From JBDRGX01 sp043817485 [NCBI: bacterium] (GTDB lineage: Bacteria; JBDRGX01), in NCBI GenBank assembly GCA_043817485.1, contig JBDRGX010000052.1, forward strand, positions 1 through 7,449: a stretch of 7,449 nt of DNA, written 5' to 3'. Positions 1 to 5,593 of the stretch are shown one piece after another. Made by a program: the position numbers and the translations under genes. Numbering within the stretch: the stretch's first letter is position 1; each line of letters opens with the position of its first letter. A model generated the notes under the pieces. That model was not told where the DNA came from, did not search any database, and worked only from the letters and a program-made list of their open reading frames with translations.

Positions 1-1
1 T

Positions 2-1015
2 TTGAGTTTTTTTGAAGATTCGTATAATCATTTATTTGAAAATAACAGTTATTATCTCTGGGCGGAGTATATAGGTTTTTTTTCGCGTTTAATAATAGAT
101 TTATTTAATCCTTTAGAGTATAATTCAGATATAATTATAAGTGATAAAACAAAAAAAAAATTTCAGGACAATATAAAAAATCTAAGATTGAATTCCACTG
201 GTTTTAATATAAAAAAAATAGAATCTATTAGAAATGAAGTAAAAGAACAAATAAAAACAAATGACACCATAATAAATAACTTTATTATTTACAATCTCCC
301 TGGAATAAAAGATAAGACATTTAATAAATTATACATTAAGAATATTATTGATGAGCGATTAGTGAAATGCACGGAGTTTTTATTGTCTATATGGGTAAAA
401 GCAGGTGAAGATTCTTTATTTGACAACTCAGAAGATGATACTATTAATGAATATTTTTTTTTAGGTCAAATATATGTTAAAATAAGACAATTAGAACATG
501 CTGAAAGAATTTATAAAGAAATGTTCGAAAAATTTTTAAAGCATATACTATTGTATTATTCCCTTGCGAAGTTTTATTCTGATATAGGTAAAGAGGATTT
601 AGCAGCCGATGTGCTTTTTGCATTCTTTGAAAAAAACAAGAATTCTGATGACAAATATTTTATAATCACCGAACCTAAAATAGAAATAAAAGTTTCTCCA
701 CTGGATAGTTCAAAAACTGTATATTATGAAAAATTCGGTAGTATTTTACCTATTATTAATGATATAAAAAAAACAAGACAGGAATGGCTGGAAATAGAAT
801 CTGATAAAAAAATGAAATATTTTATAAAATCAACTTCCGGTCAAATAATAGATAAATATGCTCTTATTTTCATGCTTGCCTATAATCTTGACAGGCTTAA
901 AGGAAGAAGTATTTTGTCTAAGGAATCTAAAAATGTATGGAAACTTTTACTTGATACCAGATTTGATAATATTGCAAGAAACCGATTGTTTTATGGGGGC
1001 AAAAAAAATGATTAA
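2..1015 (+). CDS. TPR-like helical protein, 5' partial
   Basis: The frame is open from the left edge of the window with no stop before it. The first codon seen is TTG with no visible upstream signal, so the true start probably lies outside and these 337 residues are the C-terminal part. I do not recognise a named family. Residues about 150-215 look like two tetratricopeptide-type helix pairs (YFFLGQIYVKIRQLEHAERI, then YYSLAKFYSDIGKEDLAADV), a fold that usually mediates protein-protein contacts. The rest is charged and mostly helical, with no signal peptide or clear membrane helix in the visible part. An A10 run at 151-160 and a T9 run at 454-462 do not disturb the frame. The stop codon lies 8 bp inside the next gene, so the two are probably co-transcribed and translationally coupled, which suggests a shared role with the HAMP membrane protein. 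Function unknown. Confidence 0.72.
   Translation: MSFFEDSYNHLFENNSYYLWAEYIGFFSRLIIDLFNPLEYNSDIIISDKTKKKFQDNIKNLRLNSTGFNIKKIESIRNEVKEQIKTNDTIINNFIIYNLPGIKDKTFNKLYIKNIIDERLVKCTEFLLSIWVKAGEDSLFDNSEDDTINEYFFLGQIYVKIRQLEHAERIYKEMFEKFLKHILLYYSLAKFYSDIGKEDLAADVLFAFFEKNKNSDDKYFIITEPKIEIKVSPLDSSKTVYYEKFGSILPIINDIKKTRQEWLEIESDKKMKYFIKSTSGQIIDKYALIFMLAYNLDRLKGRSILSKESKNVWKLLLDTRFDNIARNRLFYGGKKND
995..999 (+). promoter_or_regulatory. Ribosome binding site of the HAMP protein
   Basis: A GGGGG tract ends 8 bases before the ATG at 1008. It stands out in AT-rich DNA and decides this start over the longer open frame reaching back to 858, whose extra residues only read the upstream gene in another frame. Confidence 0.6.
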
Positions 1016-1550
1016 ACAAAAATCTGTTAAAAGAAGAAAATTTTTAATTATACCGGAGTTTCAATTAAAATATTCATTTTATATTTCGTTTATTTTAATG
1101 GTTTTTATCTTGTTTGCTGAATATTTTGTATTTCAATCTGTATCTAATATTTTACCGTCCGTATATTCCAGCAAAGTTGCAAATTTATTAAAATATTCAA
1201 GAATAACTTTTACTTTCATTGGTATTTTTTATATTGTTGTTATTGCAATTTTATCTGTATATTTTACACATAGAGTAGCAGGTCCGATATATCGTTTTAA
1301 AAAAGAAATAGACCAGATCGGTATAAATGACGGATTAAACCATAAATTTTATGTTAGAAAAAATGATGAATTGAAAGAAATAGTAAACAGCTTAAATTTA
1401 ATGTTTGAAAGATTTGATGTTCAGGTTTCTGAAATAAGAATAATTTTAGATTCCTTAAAAAATGATATAACTAATGATAATAAAGATAATTGTTTGGAAA
1501 AAATTAATAATCTAATAAATAAAATTGATTTAATAAGAAAAGGGGGCTAA
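1008..1550 (+). CDS. Small two-helix membrane protein with HAMP domain
   Basis: The protein is 180 aa from the ATG at 1008. A basic N-terminus (residues 1-21) is followed by a membrane helix at about 22-43, a short external loop of about 22 residues, a second helix at about 66-87, and a HAMP linker at about 86-140 with the characteristic THRVAGPIYRFKKEI stretch (GP at 92-93). A charged helical tail of about 40 residues ends the protein. HAMP domains pass conformational signals from membrane helices to kinase, methyl-acceptor or cyclase domains, but no such output domain is present. The loop is too small for a usual sensor domain. The protein may be an adaptor that signals through a partner. 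The 8-bp overlap with the upstream TPR-like gene makes that protein the obvious candidate partner, by inference only. The topology and HAMP call are well supported; the role is unknown. Confidence 0.82.
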   Translation: MIKQKSVKRRKFLIIPEFQLKYSFYISFILMVFILFAEYFVFQSVSNILPSVYSSKVANLLKYSRITFTFIGIFYIVVIAILSVYFTHRVAGPIYRFKKEIDQIGINDGLNHKFYVRKNDELKEIVNSLNLMFERFDVQVSEIRIILDSLKNDITNDNKDNCLEKINNLINKIDLIRKGG

Positions 1551-1555
1551 TTAAT

Positions 1556-2776
1556 TCAGATTCCTATTTTGTTCATTAATTTCATAGAGCAGTATTTACC
1601 ACACATGGAACAGGTATCTTTATTTATATTTTCAAATTTTTCCGGGTCAATTGAATATTTTTTTTGCTTAGTCCAATCTAAACATTTTCTGGCTTTAGAC
1701 ATTAAATAATCTCTTTTTAATGCTTCCTTTTTACCTTTTGCAATGTCTATTGCATGTGCTGCAATTTTTGCTGCTATTACTCCATTTTTAACATCTTCTA
1801 TAGAAGGCAAACCTAAATGTTCTGATGGAGTAACATAACAGATATAATCAGCTCCGTAAAAACCGGCAAAAGCAGCACCAATAGCAGATGTTATATGATC
1901 ATATCCCGGTGCAATGTCTGTAACAATTGGACCCAATACATAAAAAGGTGCATTAAAACAAAGCTTTTTTTGTAAATCTATATTTTTTTTAATCTGATTT
2001 ATTGGAATATGTCCGGGACCTTCTACCAGTACTTTTATTTTATTTTTCCTGGATACGAGTACTTGTTTACCTAAATTCTTTAATTCTTCAATTTGTATAG
2101 TATCTGTTGCATCAGCGATTGCTCCAGGTCTGCAGCCATCACCTAAGCTAATGGCAACACCTGTGTTTTTCATTAATGTTAATAGTTCATCAAAATATTG
2201 ATACATTGGATTTTCTTCACCGGTTTTTTCCATCCAATCCAGAAGCAGGGCCCCTCCTCTTGAAACTATTCCTGTTACTCTTTTGTTTTTTTTCAATAAT
2301 TTTAATATTTTTTTATTTATTCCTGTGTGTAAAGTAAGAAAATCTACTCCATCATCTATATGGTTTTTAATCACATTAAAAAGAATTTCCTTAAAATGCA
2401 ATTTATCTTTTCCTGTTTGAATAAAAGCTTCATATAGAGGTACCGTACCAACAGGAATTCTTGATAATGCAATAATTTCCTGTCTGATTTTTCTTATATT
2501 TCCTCCGGTAGATAAATCCATTATTGTATCTGCTCCACTGTCCTGGGCTATTTTAAGTTTAGCCAGTTCTAATTTTAAGTTTAAACATTTTTCAGAAGTT
2601 CCAATATTTGCATTTATTTTTATAAATAACCCCCTGCCTACAGCAACCGGGAAAGTTTTATCAGGATTTTTTTTGTTTGAAAATAAAATTGTAATTTCCC
2701 CTTTACTTATTTTATATTTAAGATACTTTTCTGAAACTTTTTCATAAGAGCTGATTATTTTTAATATTTTATTCAT
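1556..2776 (-). CDS. thiC: Phosphomethylpyrimidine synthase ThiC (short form)
   Basis: ThiC is a cytoplasmic radical-SAM enzyme that rearranges aminoimidazole ribotide into HMP-P, the pyrimidine precursor of thiamin. Family signatures run through its 406 aa: NANIGTS (56-61), DLSTGG (87-92), LGDGCRPG (211-218), VEGPGH (251-256), GYDHITSAIG (291-300) and YVTPSEHLGLP (314-324). The cluster cysteines are C389, C392 and C396. Their spacing is CX2CX3C, one residue tighter than the CX2CX4C of the long E. coli-type enzyme. I recall similar spacing in short archaeal and clostridial forms, but cannot check. The N-terminus also looks somewhat shorter than in other short forms (about 425-430 aa). The ATG has a good AAGGA site upstream. 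It is the last gene of the minus-strand cluster, 90 bp after the GspG-like gene, and its stop faces the HAMP gene 5 bp away. No TPP riboswitch is visible in its leader. Confidence 0.96.
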   Translation of the reverse strand: MNKILKIISSYEKVSEKYLKYKISKGEITILFSNKKNPDKTFPVAVGRGLFIKINANIGTSEKCLNLKLELAKLKIAQDSGADTIMDLSTGGNIRKIRQEIIALSRIPVGTVPLYEAFIQTGKDKLHFKEILFNVIKNHIDDGVDFLTLHTGINKKILKLLKKNKRVTGIVSRGGALLLDWMEKTGEENPMYQYFDELLTLMKNTGVAISLGDGCRPGAIADATDTIQIEELKNLGKQVLVSRKNKIKVLVEGPGHIPINQIKKNIDLQKKLCFNAPFYVLGPIVTDIAPGYDHITSAIGAAFAGFYGADYICYVTPSEHLGLPSIEDVKNGVIAAKIAAHAIDIAKGKKEALKRDYLMSKARKCLDWTKQKKYSIDPEKFENINKDTCSMCGKYCSMKLMNKIGI

Positions 2777-2782
2777 TTTTTA

Positions 2783-2787
2783 TCCTT
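2783..2787 (-). promoter_or_regulatory. Ribosome binding site of thiC
   Basis: On the minus strand AAGGA lies 6 bases before the ATG ending at 2776. It fixes the thiC start. The rest of the 90-bp leader (2777-2866) is almost pure A/T, and I see no TPP-riboswitch core in it. Confidence 0.6.
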
Positions 2788-2866
2788 ATCAAATTAACTT
2801 AATTAATATTATTTAAAATTATTAATATTTGAAATTTAAATCTTAAAATATTCTAATAGGATATCT

Positions 2867-3340
2867 TTATAAAATTTCATCAATATCATCGTTTGTATAA
2901 TATTTGCAATCATTACCGGCACTTTTTATATACATAGAATTGTTGTTTTTTAAGAGCAAATAACTATTTCCCCATCCATCTTGTGGTGTTTTTATTTTGC
3001 TTGATTTAATAATAAAATTTACAATTAAAAATTTATTAAAATCTTCCGGATAATTGCCATTTTCAGCTTTATATAAATTGAGAAATTGTTTTATAAGATG
3101 TAAATCCATTTTAGTCTTATTTTCTCTTGCTTTTTTTATTGTAGGAAAAAATAAATTCTGAAATTTTATTTCAAATAATTTAGTATCTAATAACTTGATT
3201 AAAAAAATACTAAATAAAATGAAAACAAAAATTATTTTTATTGAATTTTTTTTTCTTTTACTTTCAAAAAAAATTGGTTCCGGATTATTGAAATTTTCAA
3301 GTTTTTTTACAATGTTTTCAATTTCTATATTAGTTTTCAT
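2867..3340 (-). CDS. GspG-like (pseudopilin C-domain) protein with membrane anchor
   Basis: This protein has 157 aa. The C-terminal half resembles the major pseudopilin GspG of type II secretion: KARENKTKMDLHLIKQFLNL, ENGNYPED (93-100), TPQDGWGNSY (118-127) and an acidic end, SAGNDCKYYTNDDID (140-154). In GspG that last region is the calcium-binding loop (pattern SxGxDxxxxTxDDI). The N-terminus differs. There is no prepilin leader with a Gly-Phe-type cleavage site and Glu at +5. Instead about 33 charged residues precede a single membrane helix at about 34-51. The domain is therefore probably held at the outer face of the inner membrane by an uncleaved anchor and not assembled into a pilus. 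Its ATG overlaps the thiE stop (ATGA) and there is no clear Shine-Dalgarno, so translation probably depends on thiE. A link to thiamin is not apparent from sequence. The domain call is fairly sure; the function is unknown. Confidence 0.75.
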   Translation of the reverse strand: MKTNIEIENIVKKLENFNNPEPIFFESKRKKNSIKIIFVFILFSIFLIKLLDTKLFEIKFQNLFFPTIKKARENKTKMDLHLIKQFLNLYKAENGNYPEDFNKFLIVNFIIKSSKIKTPQDGWGNSYLLLKNNNSMYIKSAGNDCKYYTNDDIDEIL

Positions 3341-3996
3341 TTTTTATTTAAAAATTGTTTTAACATATTTTTTAATATTTCAGTTCCTTTTTTAATATCT
3401 TCAGAACCGCAAAGCGCTCTTATAAATGCAACATTTCTTGCACCGGCATTTAGTACATCATTAAGATTTTCTTCGTCTATACCTCCAATAGCAACAAAAG
3501 GTTTTTTGATAGCTTTTTTTAGTTTTGTAATTTTTTCAGTTCCCAACAAAGCATGATTCTTTTTATTTGGAGTATCGAAAATCGGACCAAAACCTAAATA
3601 ATCAGCAAATCGTTCTTTTATAATTGCTTCATTTATGGAGTGAGAAGATATTCCTAATACCAGGTCATATTTTTGAGCTATTTTTTTAGCGTAATCAAAC
3701 TCATATTCATTATCACCGATATGAAAACCTTCTGCATGAATCCTTACAGCTATTTCGATTCTATCATTTATTATGAAAGGAACATTTTTTTTATCTAATA
3801 AAACTTTTAACTGACCAGCAATTTTTTCAAAATCCTTATCATTAAGGTTTTTATCGCGGAACTGTACAATATCTACATTACCGGATAAAGCAGCTTTTAC
3901 CTGGGTGATGTAATCTACATCTTTCCTCGGTGAAGTGATTGCATATATAGAACCTTTATTTAATAATTGTAATAAACGTTTTTTTTTCGAGTTCAT
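3337..3996 (-). CDS. thiE: Thiamin-phosphate synthase ThiE
   Basis: ThiE condenses HMP-PP with thiazole phosphate to give thiamin monophosphate. The 219-aa frame shows the TIM-barrel signatures of the family: YAITSP (18-23), VQFRDK (44-49, usually VQLREK), FIINDR (74-79), GFHIGD (90-95), GISSHS (115-120), DYLGFGPIFDTPNK (132-145, usually ending TPTK), and PFVAIGGI (166-173). The residues expected to bind diphosphate, magnesium and substrate (Q45, R47, K49, N77, D78, T142, K145) are present. One usual Thr of TPTK is Asn144. The ATG at 3996 is the only good start codon before the domain, but it has a weak ribosome site and sits 41 bases inside thiD2. The overlap includes an A9 run where losing one A would fuse the two proteins in frame into 357 aa. 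So this start may be a by-product of a frameshifted fusion. The stop overlaps the next start (ATGA). Confidence 0.93.
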   Translation of the reverse strand: MNSKKKRLLQLLNKGSIYAITSPRKDVDYITQVKAALSGNVDIVQFRDKNLNDKDFEKIAGQLKVLLDKKNVPFIINDRIEIAVRIHAEGFHIGDNEYEFDYAKKIAQKYDLVLGISSHSINEAIIKERFADYLGFGPIFDTPNKKNHALLGTEKITKLKKAIKKPFVAIGGIDEENLNDVLNAGARNVAFIRALCGSEDIKKGTEILKNMLKQFLNKK

Positions 3997-4411
3997 AAAT
4001 ATTAAATCTTAATTTTTTTATTGCATCTGATTTTTTAAGTGAGATCAGACGCATTAATTCTTCAATAACTCTCAATGATTCTTCTACCCTTTTAAAGTTT
4101 GAAATCAGAATTTCATTTATATTTTCATATTTAGTTTGATTAAATATTTTACCGGAGTCATTTTTTATATCTCTATTTTTTAAAAATTCAAAATATATTG
4201 AATCAATAATGTTTGATAATGAATGTCTGATAAATCTTATTTTTTTTATTATAGAGTTATTTATATTTGATGAAATATTTTCTTCCTTTTGATTTTTTTT
4301 ATCAAATTCTAAATATGAAAATCTTAAAATGTCTTCTATTACTCTCAATCCTTCTTTTGATCTGTTAAAATTTGCATCCAGTATTCTAAATATTTCAGCT
4401 TTTTTATTCAT
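3956..4411 (-). CDS. thiD2: HMP-phosphate kinase of the ThiD2 family
   Basis: ThiD2 is a family unrelated to classic ThiD that phosphorylates HMP-P to HMP-PP and is often fused to the N-terminus of ThiE. From the ATG at 4411 the protein has 151 aa and carries the duplicated signature of that family: DANFNRSKEGLRVIED (12-27) and SNFKRVEESLRVIEE (104-118). Between them are an RH pair (62-63) and NRDIKNDSG (79-87). A TTG-started extension to 4435 exists but adds eight residues with no family match or ribosome site, so I prefer the ATG, though it also lacks a clear Shine-Dalgarno. The frame passes through the A9 run at 3979-3987 and ends 28 bases later in a tail (TFITIIK) that looks out-of-frame. 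With one A fewer it would continue into ThiE. With ThiC and ThiE it completes the pyrimidine branch to thiamin phosphate. No classic ThiD is in the window. The family call rests on remembered motifs. Confidence 0.85.
   Translation of the reverse strand: MNKKAEIFRILDANFNRSKEGLRVIEDILRFSYLEFDKKNQKEENISSNINNSIIKKIRFIRHSLSNIIDSIYFEFLKNRDIKNDSGKIFNQTKYENINEILISNFKRVEESLRVIEELMRLISLKKSDAIKKLRFNIYELEKKTFITIIK
3979..3987 (-). repeat. A9 homopolymer at the thiD2/thiE junction
   Basis: Nine A on the coding strand are read as E-K-K-T in the ThiD2 frame and as K-K-K in the ThiE frame. Omitting one A (or a +1 ribosomal shift) joins ThiD2 residue 144 to ThiE residue 7. This is a slippage-prone site or a sequencing artefact. 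Confidence 0.8.
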
Positions 4412-4534
4412 ATATTTATTTAAATTTATTATCAAAAATCATTTATTTTTCAGTTAATTTATTAAAATTTAATGTTAATAAAAAGTGTGCAAATAATGTA
4501 AAGTTAAATCTGAATTTATTGAAAGGGAATTGTT

Positions 4535-4996
4535 TTATTTTGCTGCTTTTTGTATTTTATTAATTAAACCTGTTGTAGAATAATTTTTAACGAAATTAAT
4601 TATTTTGAGCTTTTTAGAAAATTCTCTGCCAATGACTTCCTCAGGTTTATAATCTCCACCCTTTACTAATACATTGGGTTTTATGATTTTTATAAGTTTA
4701 TATGGAGTTTCTTCTGAAAAAGAAACAATATAATCAATAAAATCTAAATGTTCTAAAATATAAATTCTATCATTTAATTTATTTATTGGTCTTAAAGGTC
4801 CCTTTAATTTTTTAACAGAATCATCAGAATTTATTCCGACAATCAGAACGTCTCCTGAGGATTTAGCTTTTTTTAAATATTCGATATGCCCCCGATGTAT
4901 TATATCAAAACAGCCATTTGTAAATATTATTTTTTTCTTTTGTTCTTTTAATTTTTTTATAAGTGCAGATATTTTTTTTGAAGAAATTAATTTCAT
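4535..4996 (-). CDS. rfaE2: D-glycero-beta-D-manno-heptose 1-phosphate adenylyltransferase
   Basis: This enzyme adenylates heptose 1-phosphate to give ADP-heptose precursor for lipopolysaccharide core or other surface glycans. It corresponds to the C-terminal domain of E. coli HldE/RfaE, here as a separate 153-aa protein. The nucleotidyltransferase signature is complete: TNGCFDIIHRGHIEYL (26-41) with the HxGH motif at H34-H37, then VGINSDDSV (53-61), RPINKLNDR (69-77), VKGGDY (111-116), IGRE (122-125) and YSTTGLINKI (139-148). I chose the ATG at 4996, 8 bp after the restored gmhA stop. A TTG at 5008 in the same frame would add four residues but overlaps that stop and has no ribosome site. It follows gmhA directly, in line with a shared pathway. 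The sugar kinase domain and the GmhB phosphatase are not in the window. A T8 run within the gene (4972-4979) leaves its frame intact. Confidence 0.94.
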   Translation of the reverse strand: MKLISSKKISALIKKLKEQKKKIIFTNGCFDIIHRGHIEYLKKAKSSGDVLIVGINSDDSVKKLKGPLRPINKLNDRIYILEHLDFIDYIVSFSEETPYKLIKIIKPNVLVKGGDYKPEEVIGREFSKKLKIINFVKNYSTTGLINKIQKAAK

Positions 4997-5004
4997 TCTT
5001 TTTA

Positions 5005-5581
5005 TCAAATTGAAAAATGCTGTTCAATCAAATCACATATTATATGTCCAATCATTATATGTGATTCCTGAATTCTTGCTGTGTCATCTGAAGGAATAAT
5101 AATACTTAAATCTGCGTATTTTTTTGCATCTGCCCCCCCCTTTCCTAATAGAGCTATAACATATATATCTTTTTTTTTTTGCAGCTTTTATACCGTTAAT
5201 AATATTTTGTGATTTTCCACTTGTTGAAATAGCAAAAACAATATCCTTTTTGTTTCCTAAAGCTTCTATCTGTCTTGAAAATATATCATTAAAACCATAA
5301 TCATTAGACATTGCTGTTAATAAAGTAATATCCGAGCAAAGAGTTAATGCCGGAAGAGCCGGCCTGTTTTTTTTAAATCGCACTACTATTTCAGTAGAAA
5401 GATGCAGGGCATCTGAAGCACTTCCACCGTTACCAAAAAAAATTAATTTTCCACCTTTTTTAATTGAATTTATTGATTTGTTAACAGATTTTTCAATTTT
5501 ATTAAGAATAGTTTTATCACATAAAATCTGTTTTTTTAAGTTAATAGAATTTTCTATGGATTCAATGATTTGTTTTTTCAT
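5005..5581 (-). CDS. gmhA: Phosphoheptose isomerase GmhA, frame broken at an A11 run
   Basis: GmhA is a cytoplasmic SIS-domain enzyme that converts sedoheptulose 7-phosphate to D-glycero-D-manno-heptose 7-phosphate, the first step to ADP-heptose. The N-terminal part shows FFGNGGSASDALHLSTE (48-64, metal ligand E64), SNDYGF (92-97) and STSGKSQN (119-126). After GIKAAKKK (130-137) the frame as given leaves the family and stops at 5084 (165 aa). If one A of the run at 5170-5180 is removed, translation continues in the other frame with DIYVIALLGKGGADAKKYAD, TARIQESH (167-174) and GHIICDLIE (178-186). It then ends with TGA at 5005-5007 as a 191-aa protein of normal length. The expected active-site residues Q171 and H179 lie in this restored part, so the unshifted product should be inactive. 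The ATG at 5581 lies 12 bp after accC. Identity is certain; whether the frameshift is real is open. Confidence 0.92.
5133..5140 (-). repeat. G8 homopolymer inside gmhA
   Basis: Eight G on the coding strand encode the GKGGA segment of the restored GmhA frame, 29 bases downstream of the A11 run. At its present length it keeps the GmhA frame, but G tracts of this length are prone to slipped-strand length change. Confidence 0.6.
5170..5180 (-). repeat. A11 homopolymer that breaks gmhA
   Basis: The coding strand reads GC followed by eleven A and then GAT. Ten A would put GAT in frame and give the complete GmhA; eleven give a premature stop 86 bases later. It is the longest homopolymer I found in the window. 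Confidence 0.85.
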
Positions 5582-5593
5582 AACAAGTTATTT

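Noticed and set aside
858-1007. N-terminal extension of the HAMP protein frame
   Set aside because: The 50 extra residues only read the TPR-like gene in another frame. The GGGGG ribosome site and the basic segment before the first membrane helix support the ATG at 1008.
1540-1575. Bidirectional terminator between the convergent HAMP and thiC genes
   Set aside because: The gap is only 5 bp, and I could find no stem of useful length followed by a U tract on either strand.
2795-2835. All-A/T inverted repeat (AATATTA / TAATATT) between the GspG-like gene and thiC
   Set aside because: A 7-bp A/T-only stem with an 11-base loop and no G/C is weak and expected by chance here; not a credible terminator or operator.
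3195-3395. Plus-strand hydrophobic small protein frame
   Set aside because: It is antisense to the GspG-like gene and the thiE end. Its F/I/L-rich sequence is just the complement of K/N/E-rich coding DNA.
4475-4502. Possible sigma-70-like promoter before thiD2 (TTTACA, 16 bp, TATTAA on the minus strand)
   Set aside because: Only a partial match, and in DNA this A/T-rich such matches arise often by chance. It would fit the 123-bp gap, but it is not strong enough to annotate.
4997-5008. TTG start for rfaE2
   Set aside because: It overlaps the restored gmhA stop and lacks a ribosome site. The ATG at 4996 gives the usual family start a short distance before TNGCFD.
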